Shown here piece by piece: positions 10,334 through 20,890 of a DNA stretch of 64,000 nt. The notes beneath the pieces were generated by a model. The model was given only the letters and a program-made list of their open reading frames with translations, searched no databases and was not told the origin of the DNA. The position numbers and the translations under genes were made by a program. Where the stretch lies: positions 1,196,501 through 1,260,500 of the forward strand of contig NC_060202.1 of the NCBI RefSeq assembly GCF_020623625.1, written 5' to 3'. This DNA comes from Saccharomycodes ludwigii. Lineage: Eukaryota; Ascomycota; Saccharomycetes; Saccharomycodales; Saccharomycodaceae. Positions within the stretch are counted from its first letter, which is position 1. Each line of letters starts with the position of its first letter.

Positions 10334-10717
10334 TTGGCATACAAACATTTTTGTGATTTTGTGTAAGCTTCGAAAAAAAAAAAAAAAAATATTTTTATTT
10401 TTATTTTTCTTTTGTTCAAATGGTTCCAAGTTAATATACAGCATACGATCACAAAATTAAAAGGGAATGTATGACTAATTAAAAACGAAGGAATATATAT
10501 ATATATGTCAAATAGTTATTATCAGGACCAACTAGTCATATCATAATAAAAAAATATTCTTAAGGGCAGTTGCAACTTTCCAATTAAAAGATGTTATTGT
10601 TTATTTAGGAAATGAGAAAATATTCTAAACAAAAAAAAAAAAAAAAAAAAAAAAGAGAGAATAAGATATTTCAACACTAATACTTAAAAAAAGAAAAGGA
10701 AGAATAGTAATAATACC
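10334..10717. other. Intergenic region OCA2-PRM5-like
   Basis: No gene seen. It contains A-runs at 10374-10388 and about 10630-10653 and a short (AT)n near 10494-10505. The second A-run lies about 65 bp before the next start codon and is probably part of that promoter. Confidence 0.5.
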
Positions 10718-11506
10718 ATGAATACATTTACGGAGATACCTACTGCTACCAATAATCCATATATATGGGGCAGTGCCCTTCCCAATGGCACTGTATTCAT
10801 TATTGTTGGATCATTTACAGGCTTCTTGATCTTTTGTATTATATTATGGTATTTTATATCTATATATCAATCCAAAAAGTTGGCCACCAAAAATTATGAT
10901 TATTTATATTATAATGACAAATATGGACATGATCATAATAATTTAAATTATCTGGATATAGTTACATCACCAATTATTTCTACATCATCTGACCTAATCT
11001 ACAAGCATGAGAAACCAAATAATGATGAAATAGAGCAGTCAAAATCAAAAAAACAAGACAAAGAAGACAAAGAAGATAATCAAAAGGATCAAAAAGAAAA
11101 GGCTAGCCCAATTTTAATTACCACAGACAATATGGAGAACAAACAACAACAAAAAATTAATATATACAAGACTCTCAACAATGTGATGACAACAAGGTTA
11201 ATTAGTCAAAGAAGATCATTGTTTGTATCTCCAACAAAAGAAGCCATGAAAATTGTTGGTAGCTTTAGCACTAATAATGATACTGACAAGCATCGTAAAA
11301 CTATTAATAATGACTCACTTAAAATCAAACCGATAAACAACAATAAAAATATTACACCTCATTTTAAAACATTATCTTCTTTTCAAGATGAACCACATTT
11401 ATCGAAGAGAAAATTTATATCATACATTATACCACCATTAATTGATGATGATAATCAAAAGAAACCATCACAGTTTCTAGATGATCTAATAAATAATGAT
11501 CTTTAA
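10718..11506 (+). CDS. PRM5: Single-pass membrane protein of the Prm5/YNL058C family
   Basis: The function of the family is poorly known; S. cerevisiae PRM5 is pheromone- and cell-wall-stress-induced, and YNL058C is its duplicate. Visible features in 262 residues: a short extracellular-type N-terminus with NPYIWGSALPNGTVFI, one strong transmembrane helix at about residues 25-48, then a long charged, Asn/Lys-rich cytosolic tail. Family marks are the PNGTVFIxVG lead-in to the helix, the SLFVSPT motif in the tail and the PSQFLDDLI-type C-terminus (PSTYLEHML in Prm5). The position next to OCA2 and RHO3 fits both YNL058C and YIL117C (PRM5), as expected for the unduplicated parent. Recognition rests on these short motifs plus position, hence lower confidence. 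Confidence 0.82.
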   Translation: MNTFTEIPTATNNPYIWGSALPNGTVFIIVGSFTGFLIFCIILWYFISIYQSKKLATKNYDYLYYNDKYGHDHNNLNYLDIVTSPIISTSSDLIYKHEKPNNDEIEQSKSKKQDKEDKEDNQKDQKEKASPILITTDNMENKQQQKINIYKTLNNVMTTRLISQRRSLFVSPTKEAMKIVGSFSTNNDTDKHRKTINNDSLKIKPINNNKNITPHFKTLSSFQDEPHLSKRKFISYIIPPLIDDDNQKKPSQFLDDLINNDL

Positions 11507-11895
11507 TTATAAATTTTTACACATGCATATAAAAATTAAAAAAAAAAAAAAAAAAAAAAAATTAACATGAAAACAAAATAAAAACATGTATCTATAAACT
11601 TTTTGATAACAATTTTTTTAGTATGATAATGATTCCATTATATATACATATATGTATATGTATAATCAGGGTATATATTTATATATGTAGGTATATATAT
11701 ATATATATATGTTTATAAGTATTTCCCCCCTTTCATACTGTATTTGTATTTAAATAAACATATATATTTAAAAATCAAAGAGTCTATTAATATGAAAAAA
11801 AAAAAATAAATGCATATATACCCGATTCATCAACAAGATTTCGAATATATATGTGAACCCCCATCAAGACAAAAGCTCATAATTTCCTTATTTCC
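11507..11895. other. Convergent intergenic region PRM5-like/RHO3
   Basis: Terminator region of two convergent genes. It has an A-run at about 11539-11559, many TATATA and TATGTA elements at 11640-11720 (typical yeast polyadenylation efficiency elements) and no gene. The frame at 11810-12067 is antisense to the RHO3 Asn repeats. Confidence 0.5.
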
Positions 11896-12011
11896 TTACA
11901 TAAGCGTACAGCCACTACTATTGGACTTAATCTTAGACAACTCATTTGTGTTTCGTTGGGAATTTCCTCTATTATTGTTATTATTACGATTGATATTAAC
12001 ATTATTGGTAC

Positions 12012-12042
<31 letters not shown>

Positions 12043-12807
12043 GTTGTTGTTGTTGTTATTGTTATAATGGTCTTCTGAGCCTTTAGGAACAGCTGTCAAG
12101 GCTACACGAGCAGCTTCAGTAAAAGCTTCATTAACACCCTTGTTCAGTTTAGCAGAACACTCCAAATATCTTAGGGCACCAATTTTCTTTGCCATAGCTA
12201 ATCCCTCTTCATAAGTAATTGTATTATTGTTTCGTATATTATTGTTATTATTATCTGTATTATTAGTACCATTGATAGTTGCCGGGTTCAATATTTGAGG
12301 ATTTTGAGTCTCAGCTCTTAAATCACATTTTAAAGCAACCAAAACTAACTTCACGCCTTCGCAAAAATCGGCAATTTCACCACACCATTTGCTTTGAACA
12401 TTTTCAAAAGAATCTTTTGAATCAACACTGAAACATAACATTATAACGTGGGTATCATTGTAACTTAGACTTCTTAGCCTGTCAAATTCTTCTTGGCCGG
12501 CAGTATCCCATAAGGATAGAGTAATATGCTGACCATCAACAAAAATATCGTGAATATAGTTTTCAAAAACCGTAGGTTCATAAACCTTTGGAAAATAACC
12601 TCTGGTGAAAACGTTTAGTAAAGAAGTTTTACCACAAGCACCATCACCCAAGATAACCAACTTACGTTCGATTGGTCTATTATTGGATTTCTTACTGCTG
12701 GAATTATTGTTGTTATTAGCGCTGCTAGATTTATTGTTATTAGAACCACCAGTATTTGATGATATTTTTTGAGAGGTTGTTCCTGAAGACGATCCACAAA
12801 GTGGCAT
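11896..12807 (-). CDS. RHO3: Rho-family GTPase Rho3
   Basis: Small GTPase of polarised exocytosis and actin organisation, acting at the bud plasma membrane. Signature parts of the 303 residues: P-loop GDGACGKT (54-61), effector loop TVFENY (79-84), DTAGQEEFDRL (101-111), KCDLR guanine-specificity motif and C-terminal CaaX box CTLM for prenylation. A Cys at position 4 (MPLCGS) matches the N-terminal Cys that is palmitoylated in yeast Rho3. It is about 70 residues longer than S. cerevisiae Rho3 (231): an N-terminal Ser/Asn spacer (about 10-43), a larger Asn insert at the place where the yeast protein also has one, and a C-terminal Asn run before the CaaX. Divergent from ARP5. Confidence 0.97.
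12013..12062 (-). repeat. AAT/AAC trinucleotide tract encoding poly-Asn in RHO3
   Basis: Seventeen consecutive Asn codons by reading of the protein, switching from AAC to AAT codons, in the hypervariable region upstream of the Rho3 CaaX box. This is likely to be length-polymorphic. Confidence 0.8.
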
Positions 12808-13496
12808 TATTGATTTTGTTGGTTTGATATGTTAATGATATGGATTTGTATATTTTACAAGCCGGGGCAAGTTAATAAATATAGGAATTAATTTTTTAAT
12901 TTTTACTTTTTTAATAAATGGAAAAGGAAGAGAGGGAGAAAAAGAAAAAAAAAAAAAAAAATGTAACAAGAAAGTTGAAATAAGAGAAAACAAGAAAAAC
13001 AACAACAACAACAATTAAAAGATGTACAAAATTATAAGATTGTACTTAAGCTTTTCTTTCGGTATGATTTTATTCATAATAAAAACGTGATCAAACCAGA
13101 AAAAAATAAATAAATGAAAAAGAAAAAGAAAACAACACATTTTTTTCATAAGCCGCTTTATTGACTTTGCCCCTTCGCGGTTCTTTTTCTACTTTAATCT
13201 TTCTTATTTGTGTTCTACAACACTTTCTTAAACATCCTCGTTTTTATCTCGGACATACTCAAATGTTTTATGTTTCGGACAAATATAAACAAATCTCTGG
13301 ATCTTTATAACATTACAAAGAAGAAAGTAAAATTCTCTACCATAAACGCCTCCCCACCACCACCACCCACCAATACCAATCCAATCTTTTTCTCTTCTTT
13401 CCTATTTTTCATATTACTTTTCCAACTGATATATCCACAATTGAAAAAAAAAAAAAAAAAAAAAAAAATCAAAATAAATAATATTACTAAGGACAA
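12808..13496. other. Divergent promoter RHO3/ARP5
   Basis: No gene seen. A-rich stretches occur at 12940-12961, 13090-13130 and a 25-A homopolymer at 13444-13468 that ends 28 bp before the ARP5 start. The open frames at 12832-13014 and 13210-13500 are low-complexity translations of these tracts. Confidence 0.5.
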
Positions 13497-15848
13497 ATGA
13501 CTCAATATAGTACTACCACTACACGGAAATTATCTTCAAAGGATTCATTATTAACTCCACTAAAGGTGTACAAAATCCCAGATCCTATTTGGAGAGATCA
13601 TTCTGAACCATTTAGTGCTCCAACAAATACTGACAACGCTGATAATTCTCCTATCCCAATTGCCATAGATTTTGGTACAGATACTATTAAAGCAGGCTAC
13701 ACCAATTCTCCAACCCCTGCACTTGTTTTCCCAACTTTGTTATCACGTTTTAGAGATCGAAAATTAAGATCTACATACACGTTCATAGGGAATGATACAG
13801 ACTTGGACTCTTCAATTAAAAATAACAGCAAAACTCCCTTTGATGGCCCATTTATCTCCAATTGGGATTATGTGGAGGATATTTTAGAATACATTTTTAA
13901 CCATCTCAGCGTTAACCAAAACAATAACCATACTTATGATGGAGTTCCTAATGATTTGATACTGACCGAAAGATTAGGAAATGTTCTTCAACAAAGAACT
14001 AATTGGTATCAATTAATTTTCGAGTGTTTTAATATTCCAAGAGTTACTTTCGGTATAGATTCTTTATTTTCCTATTATTATAACAGTACTATTTACAATG
14101 AAAACAATGGTTTGATTATTAATAGCGGGAACGTTGAAACAGATGTTATACCAGTTGTTAACGGTAAAGGGATCATTAGCGAGGCCAAGAGGTTGAGTTG
14201 GGGTGGTTCGAAAGCCATCAACTATCTAAGTGATTTGTTATCTTTGAAGTATCCTTATTTTCCAGATAAATTGAGTAATCATCAATTCAAATATCTATAT
14301 GAAAATTTTTCTTATGTATCCCAAAATTACGAAGAAGAGTTAGATAATTTTTTAAACTTGGAGTATTTAGAAACGCATGATATTGTGGTCGAATCTTCAT
14401 TTAACGAGGTCATACCTGCTCAGAAAACTCAAGAAGAGTTAGACTTGCAAGCTGCTAAGAAAAGGGAATTAGCTAAGAAATTACAAGAGCAAGCAAAATT
14501 GAAGAGACAAGAGAAATTAGTGGAAAAACAGCAGGAATACGAATATTACTCTAACGTGAAGGAACAATTGAAGGATCAACCGAAACAAGTTGTTTTGTCT
14601 ACTTTAAGAAACGCTAATTTTGATGATGAGAAGGATTTTAATAAATATTTATATAATTTGAAAAGATCCATTCAACGAGCAACAAGTAAAGATCTAGAAG
14701 ATGCTGCTGATGATGAGGATGGCGAAAACTCAACCAATATGGAAACTGCATTTAATTTAGTTGATGTTCCGGATGAACAATTAGACAATGAGCAAATTAA
14801 AGAGAAAAGGAAACAAAAACTACTAAAGGCTAATTACGATGCCAGACAAAGAATTAAACAAGAAAAGTTAAAAGAGTTGGAATTGAAGGAGGAGATGGCG
14901 AGAAAGGACAAAGAGTGGAGAGAAACAGATTTAAATGCATGGATTAAAGATAAAAGACATAAATTAAATTCCTTGATTAAAGGCAGAAAGGGAAAATTGA
15001 AGTTGCAAGAAGACATGAAAGATCGTAAATCTCAAAGCTCTCAAAGAAGAATGAAGAATTTGACAGCATTAGCCGATGATCAACCCAGTACCGGCAACGG
15101 GAAAAGGTCAAGAAGTCATACACAACAACATCAACAAACTGTTACCATAGATAATGATCCTAACGACACCTTTGGTGCCAACGATGACGATTGGCTAATA
15201 TACAAAGAAGTTGGTGCAACACCTGAATCTCTTGATGAGGCTATCGAAGAAGAATATAAGAAGATTATAGACTTGGAAAAGATCTTATTAGAACATGATC
15301 CTAATTTTACAGAAGAAGATACTTTGGATGCTCAATATGATTGGAGAAATTCTATTTTACATTTGTTTTTGAGGGGACCAAGACCACATGACAGCGAAGA
15401 CAGTCATCAACAGCATCAGATGCACTTGAATGTAGAGCGTATACGGGTTCCTGAAATTTTGTTTGAACCTTCTATTGCAGGTTTGGATCAGGCTGGTGTT
15501 TCGGAGTTGTCCAAGAGAATTGTATTGGGTAAGTTTGGTTCTTCTAATCGTGAATTAAGCGAGATAACCGAGACAATGGCTCAAAATATATTAATCACAG
15601 GTGGCCATGGTAAACTCCCCCAATTACGAGAGAGAATCGTTAAGGATTTTGAAGAATTTATGCCTATGGGGTCTAAGTTCAATATACGAATGGCACAAGA
15701 TCCAATCTTAGATTCTTGGAAAGGTATGGCCAAATTTGCACAATCATCCCAGTATGCAGAGTCCTTTATTACTAAACGAGACTATGAAGAATATGGACCA
15801 GAATATATAAAAGAGCATAATTTGAGTAATGTTCGATATTACGATTAA
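13497..15848 (+). CDS. ARP5: Actin-related protein Arp5 (INO80 complex)
   Basis: Nuclear actin-related protein that, with Ies6, forms a module of the INO80 chromatin remodeller and is needed for its nucleosome sliding. The 783 residues compare with 755 in yeast. An actin-fold N-terminus (PIAIDFGTDTIKAGY about 52-66; SPFDGPF-like stretch; GIDSLFSYYYN) is split from the C-terminal actin half (QNILITGGHGKLPQLRERI about 697-715) by the family-specific long coiled-coil insertion rich in Lys/Glu/Gln (about 310-510). NDPNDTFGANDDDWLIY and WRNSILHLFLRGPRPHDSED are nearly identical to yeast Arp5. Convergent with NOP2, 158 bp apart. Confidence 0.98.
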   Translation: MTQYSTTTTRKLSSKDSLLTPLKVYKIPDPIWRDHSEPFSAPTNTDNADNSPIPIAIDFGTDTIKAGYTNSPTPALVFPTLLSRFRDRKLRSTYTFIGNDTDLDSSIKNNSKTPFDGPFISNWDYVEDILEYIFNHLSVNQNNNHTYDGVPNDLILTERLGNVLQQRTNWYQLIFECFNIPRVTFGIDSLFSYYYNSTIYNENNGLIINSGNVETDVIPVVNGKGIISEAKRLSWGGSKAINYLSDLLSLKYPYFPDKLSNHQFKYLYENFSYVSQNYEEELDNFLNLEYLETHDIVVESSFNEVIPAQKTQEELDLQAAKKRELAKKLQEQAKLKRQEKLVEKQQEYEYYSNVKEQLKDQPKQVVLSTLRNANFDDEKDFNKYLYNLKRSIQRATSKDLEDAADDEDGENSTNMETAFNLVDVPDEQLDNEQIKEKRKQKLLKANYDARQRIKQEKLKELELKEEMARKDKEWRETDLNAWIKDKRHKLNSLIKGRKGKLKLQEDMKDRKSQSSQRRMKNLTALADDQPSTGNGKRSRSHTQQHQQTVTIDNDPNDTFGANDDDWLIYKEVGATPESLDEAIEEEYKKIIDLEKILLEHDPNFTEEDTLDAQYDWRNSILHLFLRGPRPHDSEDSHQQHQMHLNVERIRVPEILFEPSIAGLDQAGVSELSKRIVLGKFGSSNRELSEITETMAQNILITGGHGKLPQLRERIVKDFEEFMPMGSKFNIRMAQDPILDSWKGMAKFAQSSQYAESFITKRDYEEYGPEYIKEHNLSNVRYYD

Positions 15849-16006
15849 CACACACACACATATATATATATATATGCGTATGTATACAAATATTTATAGA
15901 TTCATGTCATTAGTGATTTTATTACTTTGTTTTTTTATTTTTTTTATTTTTTTTATTTTTTAAAAAACTATTTAATATACACAAAAGTTTTTTAATAAAA
16001 CTTTAT

Positions 16007-17821
16007 TTATTTCTTGATCGCTTTTGGGTTGACACCCTTTTTCAGTAAACTATTTTTCTTTGATTTTGCAATATATCTTTCATCTTCTTTTTCTTCAAAT
16101 GCGGCAAAATCATTATTAATGATACCTTCCTCAAGAGCTTCTTGTCTAGCAGCGGCTTCCTTTTCTTTAGCACTAGCTTTATTATCATCAAATTTAGATG
16201 GACCGGTTTTAACAAATTTAGCAACAAAAAAACCATCAACATTATAAATGTGTGGGTAATATCTTCTTGCCAATGAACAACTTGCATGGAAAGTTTTCCC
16301 TCTAAAACTAGTGAAACCTGGCTTACCAATCTCCAAACCGGTATCAACTAATTTAACATTGGGTCTTTTCCTTAATGCATAGTTAATAACAGCTTCATCC
16401 TCTTCTACAGCAACAGAGCATGTAGAATAAACAATAACACCTCCGGTTTTGGAATTGTAATCGACGGAATCAATAGCTGACAACAACAATTGTTTTTGTA
16501 AATGTGGAATATCAATAAAATCCTTTTCAGTACGTGAAACTTTAACACTTTGATCTTTACCAATAACACCAGTACCAGAACATGGGGCATCCAATAGTAC
16601 TCTATCGAATCCACCAATAACTTTTGGAAATTCGCGAGCATCATAATTACAAACAATTGTATTAGTGCAGCCCAGTCTATGAATATTGGCGATTAAAGAT
16701 TTGGTTCTTGCCTTATTAAAATCATTAGCAAAGACGCAGCCAGTATTTTTCATTAAAGCTGAAATATATGTAGTTTTCCCCCCCGGAGCAGATGCCATAT
16801 CTAAAATACGTTCGTTTTCTTGGGGATCTAGAGCTATAACAGGCAAAAATGAAGAAGCTGCTTGTAAAATATAGTGACCTGCCAAATATTCAGGTGTAGC
16901 ACCAACTGGGACTTGGGAGTCAAAAATTTGTAGACCAACTTTAGTCCAATTACCAATAGGTTGTAAATTGACACCCCTGTTCACTAAGGCTTGAGCCAAA
17001 TCTCTTCTTCTTGTCTTTAATGTGTTTGTCCTAATTGTAATTGGTCTAGCAATCTCATTGGCTTCAAAAAATTCCATAGCTTCAGATGGGGAAAATAAAT
17101 TAAACAATTTTTCCGCTAAAAATGGACTATAACCAAAATACTTGGAGATGTCTTTCAACAATCTATCCACGTATTCGGATCTAGATCTACCAGGAGCACC
17201 CATGTTTTTGAAATCTTCCAAGACTTTAACAATTTCAATCATTCTTGTTCTAATAGAAGTTAAATCGGGAGGACTTTGATCTTCAACAGCTTCTTGTTCT
17301 GCGGTTGGTAAGATATCGACGGCTCTTGGTTGTAACTTATCGGCTTCAATTAATTCCTTTTCAGCTTCTTCTTCTTCTAAAGCTTGCTCTTCATCTAACT
17401 TTTTCGATAAAGCTTCAATATTTGTGGCGTTTAACTCTTCAATATCAACTTCATCATCTTCATCGTCGCTCCACATAGGACGTTCACGTTTATTATCATC
17501 TTCATCGTCATCATATTCCTGTTCCAAATCAAATTCGTCCTGTAAATCCTCGTCTTCATCAAATAAAGACTTCTTAGCTTTAGATAATTCTTCATAATCA
17601 ACTACAGGTAGATTGTCCTCCACTTCCTCCTCTTCAGTTTTGGATTCTTTAACTTTTTTACGTTTTACGTGACTTTCTGCGTCCGAAGATCTTTTATTTC
17701 CATTACTTTTTCCAGTAGTAGAAGATGAAGAGTGCTTTTTCTTTGATTTATCCTTTTTAGCCTTAAATTCATCTAGAGATGGTGGATCTCTTTGCTTGTT
17801 CTTTGATCGTCTGCTACCCAT
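16007..17821 (-). CDS. NOP2: 25S rRNA (cytosine-C5) methyltransferase Nop2
   Basis: Nucleolar RNA:m5C methyltransferase and essential factor for 60S subunit assembly; the yeast enzyme methylates C2870 of 25S rRNA. I start at the ATG at 17819-17821 (MGSRRSKNKQ), giving 604 residues against 618 in yeast. The frame stays open upstream to 18070, but that part is a hydrophobic and poly-Lys translation of non-coding DNA. Visible: a basic N-terminus, a long acidic region (about 70-170), the SAM-binding DMASAPGGKTT motif, DAPCSGTG with Cys414 and YSTCSV with Cys468, which are the two conserved cysteines of the NOL1/NOP2/Sun catalytic mechanism. Divergent from TRM6, another RNA methylation gene; both share a 680-bp promoter. 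Confidence 0.98.
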   Translation of the reverse strand: MGSRRSKNKQRDPPSLDEFKAKKDKSKKKHSSSSTTGKSNGNKRSSDAESHVKRKKVKESKTEEEEVEDNLPVVDYEELSKAKKSLFDEDEDLQDEFDLEQEYDDDEDDNKRERPMWSDDEDDEVDIEELNATNIEALSKKLDEEQALEEEEAEKELIEADKLQPRAVDILPTAEQEAVEDQSPPDLTSIRTRMIEIVKVLEDFKNMGAPGRSRSEYVDRLLKDISKYFGYSPFLAEKLFNLFSPSEAMEFFEANEIARPITIRTNTLKTRRRDLAQALVNRGVNLQPIGNWTKVGLQIFDSQVPVGATPEYLAGHYILQAASSFLPVIALDPQENERILDMASAPGGKTTYISALMKNTGCVFANDFNKARTKSLIANIHRLGCTNTIVCNYDAREFPKVIGGFDRVLLDAPCSGTGVIGKDQSVKVSRTEKDFIDIPHLQKQLLLSAIDSVDYNSKTGGVIVYSTCSVAVEEDEAVINYALRKRPNVKLVDTGLEIGKPGFTSFRGKTFHASCSLARRYYPHIYNVDGFFVAKFVKTGPSKFDDNKASAKEKEAAARQEALEEGIINNDFAAFEEKEDERYIAKSKKNSLLKKGVNPKAIKK

Positions 17822-18501
17822 TGTTGTTGTTATTGTTAGTAAGTGCTTGATATATGTTATGACTTTAAATACAAATGACGAAAAAAGAAAGGGTTCTAAA
17901 TTAATTAAATATGTACAAATGGTTATTAGCTTAATAGGTGTAATTACGAAAACAAAATGAAATAAAAGAAAGAGATGTCTAATACTGCTATAATATAAAA
18001 ATGTAAAAAAAAAAATATCAGTTTTGCTTCGTTTCTTTTTTTTTTTTTTTTTTTTTGGATTTGGCAACATGCAAATTTTTTATTGATTTTCCAAAAAAAT
18101 ATAACAAAAAAGGACGTTTAAATCGTTGAGAATTTGACGTAGCAAAACACTCACACATAGAAATATTATGGGGATGAAATGAATTACTATTCGTTTTACA
18201 AATTGTAAATAACATTTCTTTTTTTTTTTTTTTTTTTTTTCACTTTTTTTCACTTTTTTTCTTCCTTATAACACCAAATGTATTATTAACACTTTCCCAC
18301 CCAAAAAAAATCTACATGAGATTCCCAAAGCTATGACGAATCTTGCTATTCATATACATTACTTTTTACTCTTGCGTAATTTAGTAATAACCTCTCTCTC
18401 TCTCTCTCTCTTCTTTTGCTCTACATTTTTTCAATTATATAAAGAATATTGTACAATTGTTCAGATATAAATAACGATAAAATATTATTTCCCAAACCAT
18501 T
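17822..18501. other. Divergent promoter NOP2/TRM6
   Basis: No gene seen. It contains T-runs at 18038-18056 and 18218-18240 and a (CT)n tract at about 18393-18412, 90 bp before the TRM6 start. The frame at 18018-18215 has no family resemblance. Both flanking genes are ribosome or tRNA biogenesis genes, but I could not find an exact PAC element. Confidence 0.5.
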
Positions 18502-19902
18502 ATGGACCCATCAACTCATATAACTTTAGGACAACAAGTTCTTATTAAATTACCCTCAAATAACTCCAAAATTTGTGAACTAAAAGCGAATGAAGTTATT
18601 AATTTAGGGAAGTTCGGGGCTTTCAAAGTCAATGACATTATCGGTTATCAACTAGGTACGACTTTTGAAATTTACTATGAAGACAAGGACACCGAAGAAC
18701 AGGACCCCAATCTTATCTCATCCAAAGATAAAGTTGTTACTGATGCTAAACCTAAAAATAATCATAAGCGGGAAAGGAAAGATAAATTTCCTAAAAAACC
18801 AGCTGGTAAAGTCAGAATTATTAAATCTTCAACATTCAAATCCTCATTACCACCTAGCACTGATGAAATACTACCAAACACAAACAGCAGCAAAAATAAT
18901 GAGCAGCTAATTGATATTGGTAGTGAAGCACAAAAACTCAGCATGAAAGATATTGAGGAATTGAAAAAGCAAAGTATGAGTGGTGAAGCTATTATTGCCA
19001 AAATGGTATCATCTCACGAAAATTTCCATAAAAAAACGATTTATTCCCAAGAAAAATATTTGAAAAGGAAAAAACAAAAATTTGAAAAATTTTTTAAAGT
19101 GGAATACTTGAATCCAGGCAATTTGTTACAGTATTTATTAGACAAGGGTGATATTTTAAGGGTTCTCGATATAAGCTGGGAAAGTTTAGAAATTTTATTG
19201 AATTTGGCAAATATTCAGCCAACAGGGAAATATTTGGTGTGCGACGAGACTGGTGGGCTAATAGTATATGCCATTATGGAAAGGATGTTTAAAGGATTAA
19301 ATACAAATGAAAATGGTGATGATATTACTGGCGAGATTGTATTGGTCCACGAAAATGAACATCCAAATTTAGACCTTTTAAAATATTCCAATTTTTCCGC
19401 AGAATTTATCGAAAAGCATGTCAAAACACTGTCTATGTTAGACTATTTAGAACCACCAACCAAATTAGAAGTAGAAAGCTTATTTGTAGCATTAACAGAA
19501 GAACAAATTAGCAATTTAAAGCCAGCAAAAAAGGGAGCTTACTATCGTAGCCTTAAATTTTATGAACGAAGTTTAGAAAACATTAAACTAAGTCAGTCCA
19601 AATACGATGGACTAATAGTTGCATCTACTTTACATCTACCAAGTTTAATACCCAGGTTAAGTGCAAATGTTCATGGCTCTCGCCCAATTGTTTGTTATAG
19701 TCAGTTCAAGGAAGTGCTATTGGAACTAAGCCATTTATTATATGATGACACCAATTATTTGGCACCCAGTTTATTAGAAACACGTTGCCGACCATATCAA
19801 ACAATTCGAGGAAGATTACATCCATTGATGACTATGAGAGGAGGTGGTGGGTACTTATTATGGTGCCAGAAGGTTTTACCTGCCAACTTTGACCACATTT
19901 GA
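18502..19902 (+). CDS. TRM6: tRNA m1A58 methyltransferase non-catalytic subunit
   Basis: Trm6 (Gcd10) pairs with the catalytic Trm61 (Gcd14) to make N1-methyladenosine at position 58 of tRNAs, which is essential for initiator tRNA-Met stability. The 466 residues align with yeast Gcd10 (478): LGKFGAFKVNDIIGYQLGTTFEIYY (24-term region, about 33-57), VYSQEKY-like TIYSQEKYLKRKKQKFEKFFKVEYL, the DETGGL motif, and the C-terminal SLLETRCRPYQ and HPLMTMRGGGGYLLWC stretches. It lacks a catalytic SAM-binding signature, as expected of this subunit. Its tail faces that of MTQ1 with only 49 bp between stop codons. Confidence 0.97.
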   Translation: MDPSTHITLGQQVLIKLPSNNSKICELKANEVINLGKFGAFKVNDIIGYQLGTTFEIYYEDKDTEEQDPNLISSKDKVVTDAKPKNNHKRERKDKFPKKPAGKVRIIKSSTFKSSLPPSTDEILPNTNSSKNNEQLIDIGSEAQKLSMKDIEELKKQSMSGEAIIAKMVSSHENFHKKTIYSQEKYLKRKKQKFEKFFKVEYLNPGNLLQYLLDKGDILRVLDISWESLEILLNLANIQPTGKYLVCDETGGLIVYAIMERMFKGLNTNENGDDITGEIVLVHENEHPNLDLLKYSNFSAEFIEKHVKTLSMLDYLEPPTKLEVESLFVALTEEQISNLKPAKKGAYYRSLKFYERSLENIKLSQSKYDGLIVASTLHLPSLIPRLSANVHGSRPIVCYSQFKEVLLELSHLLYDDTNYLAPSLLETRCRPYQTIRGRLHPLMTMRGGGGYLLWCQKVLPANFDHI

Positions 19903-19951
19903 ATATACTTGTAATATAAAAATATGTACCTTTACACTAAACAACCATTAT

Positions 19952-20890
19952 TTAACATAATATTTGTCCGAATTTTTCAAATATATGATTCATTGGCAAC
20001 CTTGTGTTGTTACTTTTATAACCATAAACACATCTTACTTGATCATTGCTATCTTTAGCAAATCCAACTTTCCAAGTATCCTTGCTATTTAGAGTTTTTA
20101 ACTTTTGATACAAAAATTGAACTTGATTCATATCACCAACTTCGTAAATAAAGGAATCTGTTCTATTAATCCATTTGTCTATTAAATTTTGATAAAATAT
20201 AAGATTGCCATACAATGCTAATTTAGGTTCATAACATCTAACAGAAGCAGCTCTGATAAAATTATGTATATATGGGGGGTTACATGTTATTATGTCGAAA
20301 TGAGCATTCTTGTTAATAATATTATTCTGATTTAATATATCTCCTTGAATGAATTGCAACACACTTGACAAGGACGTTCCATCAATATTACTAGCAAGTT
20401 GCCTTGAATTTTCTTTAGCCAAATCAATAGCAATTGGTGAAACATCTACGCCAATAAGTTGGCCTTTAAAGTTGGTATTTTTTTGATAAGATATTAAAGA
20501 ATGTGCTAGTAGTATTGGTATACAACCTGTCCCTGTGCATAAATCTAAAACTTTCAGATCATTGATAATTTTAACATTGTTTATTAGTTTTAGACACCAT
20601 TCTTCTGTTTCCCATCTTGGTATTAAAACACCAGGTTTACAATTGATTATTATATTGCCAAAGGGTTGGGTTTTCAAAATATATTGTAGTGGATAATGCC
20701 TAAATCTTAATTGACAGGCCTTTAGCAGACGAATATTATTATAATTTTTTTTTTTTAAAGGTAATTCTTGAGATAACCATTTATATTCTATTTTAGCTTG
20801 ATCTATAGTTCTACATTCGGGTAGAAGTAATGGTAATAGCGGGTTTATCCTATAAGCTTTCAGTAAAGTTTTTGGAGTAATTCTAGGCAT
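19952..20890 (-). CDS. MTQ1: Mitochondrial release-factor glutamine methyltransferase
   Basis: HemK/PrmC-type enzyme that methylates the Gln of the GGQ motif of the mitochondrial release factor Mrf1. In 312 residues one sees the SAM-binding motif DLCTGTGCIPILLAH (about 116-130), an acidic GVDVSPIAIDLAKEN motif and the hallmark substrate motif NPPY near residue 208. The N-terminus (MPRITPKTLLKAYRINPLLPLLLPECR) matches yeast Mtq1, which begins MPRI as well. The start codon at 20888-20890 is directly preceded, on the sense strand, by 21 consecutive A residues, so the mRNA leader next to AUG is pure poly(A). Confidence 0.95.
   Translation of the reverse strand: MPRITPKTLLKAYRINPLLPLLLPECRTIDQAKIEYKWLSQELPLKKKNYNNIRLLKACQLRFRHYPLQYILKTQPFGNIIINCKPGVLIPRWETEEWCLKLINNVKIINDLKVLDLCTGTGCIPILLAHSLISYQKNTNFKGQLIGVDVSPIAIDLAKENSRQLASNIDGTSLSSVLQFIQGDILNQNNIINKNAHFDIITCNPPYIHNFIRAASVRCYEPKLALYGNLIFYQNLIDKWINRTDSFIYEVGDMNQVQFLYQKLKTLNSKDTWKVGFAKDSNDQVRCVYGYKSNNTRLPMNHIFEKFGQILC

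Noticed and set aside
17822-18070. 83-codon N-terminal extension of NOP2
   Set aside because: Starts in a poly-A tract (poly-Lys) and is hydrophobic noise; the downstream ATG at 17821 gives the family N-terminus and normal length.
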